This document shows, piece by piece, positions 1 to 10,952 of a DNA stretch of 64,000 nt (positions are counted from its first letter, which is position 1; each line of letters opens with the position of its first letter). A program made the translations under genes and the position numbers. Location of the stretch: contig JANNOJ010000003.1 of NCBI GenBank assembly GCA_031399025.1, forward strand, positions 1 through 64,000, written 5' to 3'. The stretch is from CBDBZL01 sp031399025 (GTDB taxonomy: Bacteria; Pseudomonadota; Alphaproteobacteria; Sphingomonadales; Sphingomonadaceae). The notes beneath the pieces were generated by a model, which worked only from the letters and a program-made list of their open reading frames with translations, did no database searches and had not been told where the DNA came from.

Positions 1-1
1 T

Positions 2-949
2 GTGACCGGGGGCGCCGGATTCCTCGGCTCGCACCTTTGCGACCGCCTCGTCGCTCGCGGCGAGGATGTGCTGTGCGTCGATAATTATTTCACGGGTAGC
101 AAGCGCAATGTCGCTCACCTGTTCGGCAACCCGAACTTCGAATTGATGCGACATGACGTGACATTCCCGCTGTATGTCGAGGTCGATCGCATCTTCAATC
201 TCGCGTGTCCGGCAAGCCCGGTCCACTATCAGCACGATCCGGTGCAGACGACCAAGACCAGCGTGGTGGGCACGATCAACATGCTGGGCCTCGCCAAGCG
301 GCTCAAATGCAGGATCTTCCACGCCTCCACCAGCGAGGTCTATGGCGACCCGACGCTGCACCCGCAGCCCGAGACCTATTGGGGCCACGTCAACCCGATC
401 GGCCCGCGCTCGTGCTACGACGAGGGCAAGCGCTGTGCCGAGACGCTGTTCTTCGACTATCATCGCCAGCACGGCATCGAGATCAAGATCGTGCGGATCT
501 TCAACACCTACGGCCCGCGGATGCATCCGGCCGACGGGCGGGTGGTCTCCAACTTCATCGTCCAGGCGCTCGCCGGCCAGCCGATCACCATTTACGGCGA
601 CGGCAGCCAGACCCGCTCGTTCTGCTATGTCGACGACCTCATCGAAGGCTGGCTGCGGTTCATGGCCACGCCCGGCGATTTCACCGGCCCGGTGAACATC
701 GGCAATCCGAACGAATTCACCATCCTGGAGCTGGCCGAGGCGGTCATCGAGCTGATCGGCTCGTCCTCGCAGATCGAATTCCGGCCGCTGCCGCAGGACG
801 ATCCGCGCCAACGCCAGCCCGACATCTCGCTCGCCCGGTCCAGGCTCGGGTGGGAGCCGCACGTGCAGCTGCGCGAGGGGTTGCAGCGCACGATCGCCTA
901 TTTCCGCGACAACGCGGAGAACGTAGCGGCGCTCCAGCCGGTATCCTGA
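2..949 (+). CDS. UDP-glucuronate decarboxylase (UDP-xylose synthase), 5'-truncated
   Basis: Short-chain dehydrogenase of the NAD-dependent sugar epimerase family, closest in motif to UDP-glucuronate decarboxylase, which makes UDP-xylose for envelope or exopolysaccharide glycans. The window opens inside the Rossmann motif (TGGAGFLGSHL), so the first residues are missing and the apparent GTG start is simply an internal Val codon. STSEVYGDP, then the catalytic pair Tyr and Lys in CYDEGK, then RIFNTYGPRM and the substrate-loop segment GDGSQTRSFCYVDD are all present. The C-terminus is complete with a TGA at 947-949. A dTDP-glucose dehydratase-like relative is less likely because the UXS-type HPQPETYWGHVNPIGPRS segment is intact. 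Confidence 0.9.
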   Translation: MTGGAGFLGSHLCDRLVARGEDVLCVDNYFTGSKRNVAHLFGNPNFELMRHDVTFPLYVEVDRIFNLACPASPVHYQHDPVQTTKTSVVGTINMLGLAKRLKCRIFHASTSEVYGDPTLHPQPETYWGHVNPIGPRSCYDEGKRCAETLFFDYHRQHGIEIKIVRIFNTYGPRMHPADGRVVSNFIVQALAGQPITIYGDGSQTRSFCYVDDLIEGWLRFMATPGDFTGPVNIGNPNEFTILELAEAVIELIGSSSQIEFRPLPQDDPRQRQPDISLARSRLGWEPHVQLREGLQRTIAYFRDNAENVAALQPVS

Positions 950-1360
950 GGATCCCGGCGACCAGACGGGCTACATGGGGGCCCTCTTGTCAGGACCTGC
1001 CTGAGCCCAGCACTGCTTGGGCGGAGGTGTGATTTGGGGAGTTCCTAGAAACGATGGCGGTGATCGCATCGGCGACCGGGTGGTCATGATCGTCGACCCG
1101 CACGCCGCCTGGCATCCGCTTGCAACCCTTGGTTGCCTCTGATCACCCGGACGGGGTGGCATGGGCATCACTGGATCATGTGCAACGCCCGATCCGCTTT
1201 GCCCCATCAGTAGTGAAGTGGGTCGTGTAGGACCAGATCCTCGACTTACGGGACCATCGAGACCAGGCCGCTACCGACGTGAACGTGGTTGCGTCAGGCG
1301 GTGTCACCCTTATAGTCATACAATTAGGCGGCCGAGAGGCGTCGGCAAGGGGGACGAGCG
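950..1360. other. Intergenic stretch of 411 bp without recognisable gene
   Basis: No open frame here shows family motifs. A small inverted repeat (GCAACC ctt GGTTGC, 1122-1136) is the only structure noticed. Base composition is less G/C-biased at third positions than in the neighbouring genes, which would fit degraded sequence. The last bases (GGGGGAC before 1361) form the ribosome binding site of the transporter. Confidence 0.5.
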
Positions 1361-2665
1361 GTGGCGCAACCGGCATTAAACACGAATGAGCCCGGAGCCA
1401 CTGGCGGTGGCAGCGAAGCCTACCGCATGACCCTAGCACTGCTGGCCACATTGTTTTTCATGTGGGGCTTTATTACCGTCATCAACAACACTCTGCTACC
1501 GCATCTACGCTCCGTTTTCGACCTCAACTATACTCAGACGACACTGATAGAATCCGTCTGGTTCATCGCCTATTTCTTCGCTTCGATCCCGTCGGCCCGG
1601 TTGATCGCGCGGATCGGATATCAGAAGTCGATGGTTGTCGGGCTGCTGGCGATGGCCGCGGGCGCGCTGATGATGATCGCGGCATCCGCTATTCCCTCTT
1701 ACGGCGTGGTGCTCGTTGCGCTGTTTGTCATCGCTTCGGGCATCACGTTGCTGCAGGTGGCCGCCAACCCCTATGTCGCCACCGTCGGCCCGCCCGAGAC
1801 CTCGTCCTCGAGGCTCAACCTGGTGCAGGCCTTCAACTCGATGGGAACGACACTGGCGCCGTTGTTTGGCGGCTATCTCATCCTCGGCCGAAGTGCCTCG
1901 GGCACTGCCCAAGGCGGTGCGGCCACGCTGACGCAGGCCGAGCGGCTGGCCGATGCGCAATCGGTGCAGCTGCCCTATCTGATCGTGGCGCTGGTGCTCG
2001 CCGCGCTCGCGCTGGTGATCTGGCGCTACCGGTTCCCCAAGATCGAAGCGGAGCGAAACCCGGCGCCCACCGATATGACGACGCTCCGCGCGCTCGCCCG
2101 GCATCGCAATCTGGTGTTTGGTGTCCCGGCGATCTTCATCTATCTGATCGCGGAAATCGGCGTCAGCAACCTCTTCATCAACTTCGTTTCGTCACCTGAA
2201 ATCGCCGACATCAGCCAGGAAAGTGCGGCCAACTACTTGTTTCTGCTGTGGGGCGGGATGATGGTCGGGCGGTTCGTCGGCAGCGTGCTCATGCGGTCGA
2301 TCGCCGCCGAAACCGTGCTGGCGGTGGCGAGCGTCGCGGCGGGCATGGTCATGCTCATCACGACCTTCACCACCGGATCACTGGCGATGTGGACACTCAT
2401 TTCGGTCGGGCTCTTCCATTCAATCATGTTCCCAACAATTTTCACGCTCGGTATCAGAGGCCTTGGACGCCTCACCGAGGCTGGCGCTGGCCTGCTGGTG
2501 ATGGCCATCGCGGGCGGTGCATTGGTGATCGTTCAAGGGTGGATGGCCGACGTGTACGGTCTGCAAATGTCGTTTCTTCTCACCGCCGCATGTGAGATTT
2601 ACATTTTGTTCTATGCGCTGTGGGGCGCGAAACCGATCGTCCGGCCGCAATATGGCAGCGCGTGA
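1361..2665 (+). CDS. Sugar MFS transporter, FucP/GluP type
   Basis: A 434-residue inner-membrane sugar:proton symporter of the fucose/glucose-galactose permease branch of the major facilitator superfamily. The FucP-type first helix (FFMWGFITVINNTLLPHL) and the following LIESVWFIAYFFASIPSA segment are clear, and about twelve hydrophobic segments follow with a long loop around residues 175-225. The GTG start at 1361 follows GGGGGAC at good distance; an in-frame ATG 23 codons later would still precede helix 1. It stands alone, convergent with aroC. The exact sugar cannot be read from the sequence. Confidence 0.9.
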   Translation: MAQPALNTNEPGATGGGSEAYRMTLALLATLFFMWGFITVINNTLLPHLRSVFDLNYTQTTLIESVWFIAYFFASIPSARLIARIGYQKSMVVGLLAMAAGALMMIAASAIPSYGVVLVALFVIASGITLLQVAANPYVATVGPPETSSSRLNLVQAFNSMGTTLAPLFGGYLILGRSASGTAQGGAATLTQAERLADAQSVQLPYLIVALVLAALALVIWRYRFPKIEAERNPAPTDMTTLRALARHRNLVFGVPAIFIYLIAEIGVSNLFINFVSSPEIADISQESAANYLFLLWGGMMVGRFVGSVLMRSIAAETVLAVASVAAGMVMLITTFTTGSLAMWTLISVGLFHSIMFPTIFTLGIRGLGRLTEAGAGLLVMAIAGGALVIVQGWMADVYGLQMSFLLTAACEIYILFYALWGAKPIVRPQYGSA

Positions 2666-2800
2666 AGCATCAGGTCCCAGGAGAAGGCCCTTGCTGCAGC
2701 GCACCAAGACGGTTGCGCGGGCTTCCATCAAACATTGGCTCAGGCACGAACCTTCCTGAAAAGTGCGTGAGGTGCGGCGCTTAACTCAAAGGGCGGTGCC

Positions 2801-3871
2801 TCAGCCGCATTGTGCGCGGTGCAGCAGCTTCTGATCGGCAAGGACGAGCGCCAGCATCGCTGCCACCACCGGCGTGCCGCGGATGCCGACGCACGGATCG
2901 TGGCGGCCGCGGGTAGCGACCTCGGCCGCCTCGCCCGTGCTGGTGACGGTCAGGCGCGGGGTGAGGATCGAGCTGGTCGGCTTGAACGCCACGCGCACCA
3001 CCACCGGTTGTCCGGTGGCGATCCCGCCGGCGATGCCACCCGCGTGATTGGCGAGGAATTCGGGTCCGCCATCGTTTCCCGGCCGCATCTGGTCGGCATT
3101 GTCTTCGCCCGAAAGCCGCGCGGCGGCGAAGCCATCGCCGATCTCCACCCCCTTGACCGCGTTGATGCCCATCATCGCCGCGGCAAGGTCGGCGTCGAGC
3201 TTGGCGTAGATCGGCGCGCCCCAGCCCGACGGCACCCCGGTCGCCACGCATTCGACCACCGCGCCCAGCGACGAGCCCGCCAGCCGCGCCTGGTCCACCA
3301 GCACCGCCCAGCGCGCCGCGGCAGCGGGGTCGGGGCAGAAGAACGGGTTGCGGTCGATCTCGTCCGCGTCGAAGGCGGCCGGGTCGATCGCATCGCCGCC
3401 GATCTCGCGGACGAAAGCGGTGATTGTGACCTCGGGGATGATCAGCCGCGCCACCGCGCCCGCCGCCACCCGCGCCGCGGTCTCGCGGGCCGAGGAGCGC
3501 CCGCCGCCGCGATGGTCGCGGATGCCGTACTTGGCATCGTAGGCGTAGTCGGCGTGGCCCGGGCGATAGGTCCGGGCGATCTCGCCGTAATCCTTCGAGC
3601 GCTGGTCGGTGTTCTCGATCAGCAGGCTGATCGGCGTGCCTGTTGTACGACCGTCAAACACCCCCGACAGGATGCGCACCTGGTCCGCCTCCTGCCGCTG
3701 GGTGGTGAACTTGGACTGCCCGGGCCGGCGCGCGTCGAGGAACGGCTGGATCGCCGCCTCGTCCAGCGCCAGCCCCGGCGGGCAGCCGTCCACCACCGCG
3801 CCCAGCGCCGGGCCGTGGCTTTCGCCCCAGGTGGTGAACCGCAGCACGCGGCCGAAGGTGTTGACGCTCAT
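2801..3871 (-). CDS. aroC: Chorismate synthase
   Basis: Converts 5-enolpyruvylshikimate-3-phosphate to chorismate using reduced FMN, the last step of the shikimate pathway. The 356-residue protein has all three family signatures: GESHGPALGAVVDGCPPG near the N-terminus, RPGHADYAYDAKYGIRDHRG with GGGRSSARETAARVAAGA in the middle, and GRHDPCVGIRGTPV near the C-terminus. The start is set at the ATG giving MSVNTFG, the standard N-terminus; an upstream in-frame ATG (3934) would add 21 residues unlike the family. It is divergent from ruvA with 80 bp between starts. Confidence 0.97.
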   Translation of the reverse strand: MSVNTFGRVLRFTTWGESHGPALGAVVDGCPPGLALDEAAIQPFLDARRPGQSKFTTQRQEADQVRILSGVFDGRTTGTPISLLIENTDQRSKDYGEIARTYRPGHADYAYDAKYGIRDHRGGGRSSARETAARVAAGAVARLIIPEVTITAFVREIGGDAIDPAAFDADEIDRNPFFCPDPAAAARWAVLVDQARLAGSSLGAVVECVATGVPSGWGAPIYAKLDADLAAAMMGINAVKGVEIGDGFAAARLSGEDNADQMRPGNDGGPEFLANHAGGIAGGIATGQPVVVRVAFKPTSSILTPRLTVTSTGEAAEVATRGRHDPCVGIRGTPVVAAMLALVLADQKLLHRAQCG

Positions 3872-3951
3872 GCGCCCGGCTGTTGGCGGAAACGGGGGAG
3901 AGTGTCCACAAGCCGCTGGACCGTGCTCGCGCACCGGCGCAGGAACAAACG

Positions 3952-4548
3952 ATGATCGCCAAGCTGACGGGTGTGCTCGACGAAACCGGCGTCGACTGGG
4001 CGGTGCTCGACGTGGGCGGCGTCGGCTACCTCGTCCACTGCTCGGCGCGCACGCTGGCGGCGCTGGGCGCGGCGGGCGAGGCCTGCACCGTCTTCACCGA
4101 CCTGCAGGTGAGCGAGAACGACCTGCGCCTGCTGGGCTTCGCGGTGGCCGGCGAGCGCGACTGGTTTCGCCTCCTCACCGGCGTGCAGGGCGTAGGGAGC
4201 AAGGTGGCGCTCGCCATCCTCTCCGCGCTCTCTCCCGGCGAATTGCGCGACGCCTGTGCCGCCGGTGATGCGGCGCAGGTCGCGCGGGCACAGGGCGTGG
4301 GACCCAAGCTGGCGGCGCGGATCGTCAACGAATTGCGCGACAAGGCCGGCGCGCTGCCGGGCGGCGGGATGGCGGCGGTCGCGATGCCGGTGGGCGGGGC
4401 AAGCGCGGATGCGGTGAGCGCGCTGCAGAACCTGGGCTTCAAGCCCGCCATCGCTGCCGCCGCCGTCGCCCGAGCGCAGGCGGAACTGGGCGAGGATGTA
4501 GCCGAAGGCGAGCTGATCCGCGTGGCGCTGAAGAAGGCGGCGGGCTAG
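3952..4548 (+). CDS. ruvA: Holliday junction branch migration protein RuvA
   Basis: DNA-binding subunit of the RuvAB branch-migration complex, which recognises four-way junctions and loads the RuvB helicase. The 198-residue protein begins MIAKLTG, the usual RuvA start, with an OB-fold domain (1-65), two helix-hairpin-helix motifs (GVQGVGSKVALAIL and GVGPKLAARIVNEL) and a C-terminal domain III (ALQNLGFKPAIAAAAV) that contacts RuvB. No ruvC lies upstream; aroC is divergent instead. ruvB follows only after a two-gene hicBA module, an unusual interruption. Confidence 0.97.
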   Translation: MIAKLTGVLDETGVDWAVLDVGGVGYLVHCSARTLAALGAAGEACTVFTDLQVSENDLRLLGFAVAGERDWFRLLTGVQGVGSKVALAILSALSPGELRDACAAGDAAQVARAQGVGPKLAARIVNELRDKAGALPGGGMAAVAMPVGGASADAVSALQNLGFKPAIAAAAVARAQAELGEDVAEGELIRVALKKAAG

Positions 4549-4573
4549 GGGTTGCGGTGAAAGGATTCCGATC

Positions 4574-4780
4574 ATGCAGGTCACAGCCGTGCTGACGCCG
4601 GCCGAGGAGGGCGGGTTCGTCGCCTACAACCCCGACACCGGCACCACCACCCAGGGCGACACGCTCGAAGAGGCGCTGGCCAACCTGCGCGAGGCCGTGG
4701 AGCTTTACCTCGAGGAATTTCCCATGCCGCTGCGCGGATCGCCGCTGGTGACGACCATCACCATCCGCGAAGATGCCTAG
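4574..4780 (+). CDS. hicB: HicB-type antitoxin (short, single domain)
   Basis: A 68-residue protein with the HicB partial RNase-H fold: GGFVAYNPDTGTTTQGDT followed by the EEALANLREAVELYLEE helix. In HicAB systems HicB binds and blocks the HicA mRNA interferase. This copy lacks the C-terminal DNA-binding domain that many HicB proteins use for autorepression, so it probably relies on the surrounding ruv transcript. It starts 25 bp after the ruvA stop and its end overlaps hicA by 8 bp (ATGCCTAG), which suggests translational coupling. Toxin-antitoxin activity is inferred from family and pairing. Confidence 0.85.
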   Translation: MQVTAVLTPAEEGGFVAYNPDTGTTTQGDTLEEALANLREAVELYLEEFPMPLRGSPLVTTITIREDA

Positions 4781-4991
4781 ACTGCCGGTCCTGTCCGGCG
4801 CGCAGGTCATCGCGGCGCTGGAACGGCTCGGGTTCGAACGGATGCGCCAGCGAGGCAGCCATGTCGTGATGCGCAAGGGCGGGGCGGGAACCGTTGTGCC
4901 GCTCCACCGCGAGGTGAAGGTCGGCACGCTGAACGGTATCCTGCGGCAGGCGCAGGTTTCCCCCGAGGCCTTCCTTGCGGCGCTCGGATGA
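4773..4991 (+). CDS. hicA: HicA-type mRNA interferase toxin
   Basis: A 72-residue protein with the double-stranded RNA-binding-like HicA fold. Visible motifs are LERLGFERMRQRGSHVVMRKG, with the catalytic His in GSH, then VVPLHREVKVGTLNGILRQA and the terminal SPEAFLAAL helix. Family members cleave mRNA to halt growth when not bound by HicB. The order antitoxin-toxin and the 8-bp overlap with hicB fit a functional pair. The stop overlaps the ruvB ATG (ATGA), so toxin and RuvB translation are coupled. No key residue appears lost. Confidence 0.88.
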   Translation: MPRLPVLSGAQVIAALERLGFERMRQRGSHVVMRKGGAGTVVPLHREVKVGTLNGILRQAQVSPEAFLAALG

Positions 4992-6019
4992 GCGTGGCCG
5001 ACCTTCCCCTCTCCCCCGCCCGTCAACCCGAAGATCCCGACGCGGCGTTGCGCCCGAAAACCCTCGCCGAATTCGTCGGCCAGGAAGCCGCGCGCGACAA
5101 TCTTCGGGTGTTCATCGAGGCCGCCCGCAGCCGCGCCGAAGCCATGGACCACGTCCTGTTCTTCGGCCCGCCCGGCCTGGGCAAGACGACGCTGGCGCAG
5201 ATCGTCGCGCGCGAACTCGGTGTGGGGTTTCGCGCCACCAGCGGCCCGGTGATCGCCAAGTCGGGCGACCTCGCGGCGCTGCTGACCAACCTCGAACCCC
5301 ACGACGTGCTGTTCATCGACGAGATCCACCGGCTCAATCCGGTGGTGGAGGAGATCCTCTACCCGGCGATGGAGGACCGCGCGCTCGATCTCATCATCGG
5401 CGAGGGGCCGAGCGCGCGCAGCGTGCGGATCGACCTGCCGCCCTTCACCCTGATCGGCGCCACCACCCGCCAGGGCCTGCTCACCACGCCGCTGCGCGAC
5501 CGTTTCGGCATCCCCGTGCGCCTCGTGTTCTACACCGAGGCCGAGCTGACCCGCGTCGTCGCCCGCGGCGCCCGCCTGCTGGCCATGGCGATCGACCCCG
5601 AAGGCGCGCGCGAGATCGCGCGGCGCTCGCGGGGCACGCCGCGCGTGGCCGGGCGGCTGCTGCGCCGGGTGCGCGACTTCGCCCATGTCGCGGGGAGCGC
5701 CACCGTCACCGCGGCCGCCGCCGATGCCGCGCTCACCCGGCTGGAGATCGACCAGCTCGGCCTCGATGCGATGGACCGGCGCTACCTCACGATGATCGCC
5801 GACATCTACCGCGGCGGCCCGGTGGGCGTGGAGACGCTCGCCGCCGGCCTGGCCGAACCGCGCGACACGGTGGAGGAGGTGATCGAGCCCTACCTGATCC
5901 AGCTCGGCCTCATCGCCCGCACCGCCCGCGGCCGCTGCCTCAACGAGGGCGGCTGGCGGCACCTCGGCCTCGTACCGCCGAGCGGTGGGCAAGGCGGCCT
6001 GTTCGACGCCGGCGAATAG
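4988..6019 (+). CDS. ruvB: Holliday junction branch migration helicase RuvB
   Basis: AAA+ motor that drives branch migration with RuvA. The 343-residue protein has Walker A GPPGLGKT at residues 60-67, Walker B (LFIDEIHRLN), the sensor/arginine-finger region GATTRQGLLTTPLRDRFG, and the C-terminal winged helix (DRRYLTMIADIY, EPYLIQLGLIARTARGR). The N-terminal DAALRPKTLAEFVGQE is typical. The ATG overlaps the hicA stop by the ATGA arrangement, so ruvA-hicB-hicA-ruvB reads as one operon. Slight divergence near the C-terminus (CLNEGGW) looks neutral. Confidence 0.97.
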   Translation: MSVADLPLSPARQPEDPDAALRPKTLAEFVGQEAARDNLRVFIEAARSRAEAMDHVLFFGPPGLGKTTLAQIVARELGVGFRATSGPVIAKSGDLAALLTNLEPHDVLFIDEIHRLNPVVEEILYPAMEDRALDLIIGEGPSARSVRIDLPPFTLIGATTRQGLLTTPLRDRFGIPVRLVFYTEAELTRVVARGARLLAMAIDPEGAREIARRSRGTPRVAGRLLRRVRDFAHVAGSATVTAAAADAALTRLEIDQLGLDAMDRRYLTMIADIYRGGPVGVETLAAGLAEPRDTVEEVIEPYLIQLGLIARTARGRCLNEGGWRHLGLVPPSGGQGGLFDAGE

Positions 6020-6026
6020 CTGCGCC

Positions 6027-6740
6027 TCAGCGCAGCGCCAGGCTCCAGGCCTCCTGCCGGTACCATTGGGTGATGACGTATTTGCTCCCCGCCGTCACCG
6101 GCGTCCCCGCGTGCAGCGTGGCGGGATTGGGGTGCCCGTCGCGGTCCATGTTGTTCCAGGTGACGAGCGTGCCCGGGGCGGGCGCCACCGCCAGCCCCAG
6201 CGCCGGAAAGTCGGTCGCGCCGCCGCCTTCGGGCCGGTTGAGATAGACCATCGCGGTCCACGAGCGCTGCCCGCCGCGGCGTTTCTCCTGCGCCCAGTAG
6301 GGCTCGCTGATGGTGAAGTAGTCGTAGTGATGCTTGAACTGCTGGCCCGCCCGGTAGCGCTGGCCCTGCGTCACTTCGGCGAAGCGGTGGTCGAGGCCGA
6401 GCAGCCCGTCGATCCGCGCCTCCAGCTCGCGCGTCTCGGGCTCGTCGCGGTCGAAATAGTGCGTGGAGCTGGTGCGGAAGCCGTCGATTTCGGTGCCCGC
6501 GAACAGCGGCGAGGGGCCGATCCGCCGGTCGATCAGCCGCACCAGCCGCTTGCATTCGCGCGCCGAAAGGAAGCCCGCCACCACGAACAGGTCGGCCTTG
6601 CCGCCGCCCCGGTCCTGCGCGCGGGGATCGGCCGCGAGCCGCCCGCGCACCTGCGCGCCGACCCGGGCGAGGATCGCCGGATCGGCCTGCGGGTCGAACG
6701 CCGGGAGGCCCGGGCGCGGTGGGGAGGACAGGCTCACCAT
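6027..6740 (-). CDS. 2-oxoglutarate/Fe(II) dioxygenase, prolyl 4-hydroxylase-like
   Basis: A 237-residue protein with the P4Hc double-stranded beta-helix. The iron ligands are read as His and Asp of the HxD motif (in KHHYDYF) and the distal His in TLHAGTPV, with the 2-oxoglutarate-binding Lys in GSKYVITQWYR. Bacterial members hydroxylate proline or other side chains, and the target is unknown here. No signal peptide, so cytoplasmic. It converges tail-to-tail with ruvB (8 bp apart) and sits downstream of acnA on the same strand with a 46-bp gap, perhaps by chance. Confidence 0.9.
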   Translation of the reverse strand: MVSLSSPPRPGLPAFDPQADPAILARVGAQVRGRLAADPRAQDRGGGKADLFVVAGFLSARECKRLVRLIDRRIGPSPLFAGTEIDGFRTSSTHYFDRDEPETRELEARIDGLLGLDHRFAEVTQGQRYRAGQQFKHHYDYFTISEPYWAQEKRRGGQRSWTAMVYLNRPEGGGATDFPALGLAVAPAPGTLVTWNNMDRDGHPNPATLHAGTPVTAGSKYVITQWYRQEAWSLALR

Positions 6741-6786
6741 GCGCGCAGCCTAGCGCACCGACCGGCCGGGCTGAACCCCCGCTGCG

Positions 6787-9459
<2,673 letters not shown>

Positions 9460-9706
9460 GGTTCTGGATGGTCCCCCTGGAATGCGGTGGCGATGGCCAT
9501 GATGATTGCGCTTGCGTTGGATGTGGCGAGGCGGTTCTTGCACCCTGGCGCAGCTTGCGGGCGCCGGCGGGCGGGCCGCTTGCGAGGGCGCTTGCGCGTT
9601 CGGCCGCGCGAGGTCAAGCCGGTTGGCGGGCGCCGGCAGGCGGCACGCGCTCAGCCGCGCGGCCGACGGATTGTGACGGCTTGTCGCCAATGTTAACGGA
9701 GCGGCC

Positions 9707-9919
9707 ATGGCATTGGACCCGAGCGGGCTGGGTGGCGAGCCGCCGCGGCGGCGCCCGCCGCTCTACGTCATCCCGATGGGCATCGCCCTGGTGCTCGCCG
9801 CCTTCCTTGGCGCGGCGGTCGGCCTGGTCTGGCAGAGTTCGGGCCTGGGTGAGGAGCCGGTGGAGCGCTCGGCGCAGTCGTCGGCCGGAGCCGGCGATGG
9901 CGCTCGGGGCGCAGACTAG
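9707..9919 (+). CDS. Small single-pass membrane protein, unknown
   Basis: A 70-residue ORF with one hydrophobic segment (about residues 18-41, IPMGIALVLAAFLGAAVGLV) after a Pro/Arg-rich cytoplasmic-like N-terminus and before an acidic Ser/Ala-rich tail. It starts with ATG 247 bp from the divergent acnA start and ends 12 bp before the convergent EamA gene. I do not recognise the family. A clean transmembrane segment in an otherwise empty interval supports it being real, but length and GC bias leave doubt. Confidence 0.5.
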   Translation: MALDPSGLGGEPPRRRPPLYVIPMGIALVLAAFLGAAVGLVWQSSGLGEEPVERSAQSSAGAGDGARGAD

Positions 9920-9931
9920 GCGCGGCCCGCC

Positions 9932-10834
9932 TCAGGCGGCGGTCTGCTCTGGGCGGTCGCGCAGACGCCCGCGCGGGGCGGCAAGCCAGCATCCCAGCAC
10001 GATCAGCGCCGCGCCCGCGAGCACCGCGGGGCGCACGCCTTCGGCAAAGAACAGCCAGCCGAACAGCACCGCCCAGACAAAGCCGGTATATTCGAGCGGC
10101 ACCAGCGCCTGCGCCTCGGCCCGGGCATAGGCCCAGGCGAACAGCAGCGCGCCGGCCAGCGACAGTGCGCCCGAGCCGGCGATGAACCACCACGCGTTGC
10201 GCCCGGGCCATTCGAGCAGCCATGGCGCGCCGGCGAGCAGGATCAGCGCGATCATCAGGTTCTGCCAGGTCGCCACCTCAATCGGCTCGGCGAGCTGTGC
10301 CTGCTGGCGCTGGAGGATAAGGTTCCAGGCATAGAGCACCGCCGAACCGAGGATCGCGGCGATGCCCAAGGTGGCCTGAGGATGGGCACCGCCAGCCCCG
10401 CCGCCGCTGGTGAGCGCGATCAGGACCACCCCGGCAAGCCCCATGAGCGAAGCCAGGATCGCCCGGCCCGCGATCCGTTCGCCCAGCAGCCAGGCGGCGA
10501 GCACCAGCGCGACGATCGGCGCGACGAACGAGAGCGCCAGCGCTTCGGCCAGCGGCAGCCGAGCGAGGCCCCAGAAAAAGGTGAAGCCCATCGCCGTCAT
10601 CACCACCCCCCGCCTGACGTGCAGCCGACGCAGTGCCGGCGCGGTCGGGCCGGTGCGCACCGCCAGCCACACCGGGCCGATGACCGCGGTGTTGATGACG
10701 CTGCGCAGCAGGAGCGCGCTGAAGGTGCCCACCGCGAGCGCGGCATGCTTCATCAGCACGTCCATCAGCGAGAGCAGCGCGATGGCCAGCAGCGCGGCCG
10801 CGTAAGGCATCAGGTGGTGGTGCTCGCGCGGCAT
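9932..10834 (-). CDS. EamA/DMT-family transporter
   Basis: A 300-residue inner-membrane protein with ten hydrophobic helices arranged as two EamA repeats; the boundary is near ATLGIAAILGSAVLYAWN. It has the typical VAPIVALVLAAWLLGERI and PLEYTGFVWAVLFGWLFFAEG end-of-repeat segments with the conserved Glu. Members export amino acids, nucleotides or other metabolites; the substrate here is unknown. The ATG at 10834 has a GGAG about 12 bases upstream and is preferred over the in-frame GTG at 10873. Confidence 0.88.
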   Translation of the reverse strand: MPREHHHLMPYAAALLAIALLSLMDVLMKHAALAVGTFSALLLRSVINTAVIGPVWLAVRTGPTAPALRRLHVRRGVVMTAMGFTFFWGLARLPLAEALALSFVAPIVALVLAAWLLGERIAGRAILASLMGLAGVVLIALTSGGGAGGAHPQATLGIAAILGSAVLYAWNLILQRQQAQLAEPIEVATWQNLMIALILLAGAPWLLEWPGRNAWWFIAGSGALSLAGALLFAWAYARAEAQALVPLEYTGFVWAVLFGWLFFAEGVRPAVLAGAALIVLGCWLAAPRGRLRDRPEQTAA

Positions 10835-10952
10835 CGAGGGTTCACTCCGGTGGACAATTAACCCGCCAGTCACCCGTCCTGCTTGATAGAGGGGGCAACA
10901 CGATTAGATCTGGCGCGCCTTACCGGCAGCCCATGGAACACGGGAAGTAACG

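Noticed and set aside
3872..3951. Possible LexA/SOS box before ruvA
   Set aside because: Only one GAAC half-site is present; the alphaproteobacterial GTTC-N7-GTTC pattern is absent.
4826..4840. GGGTTCGAAC, resembling a tRNA T-arm
   Set aside because: It lies inside hicA coding sequence (LGFER) and no cloverleaf can be built around it.
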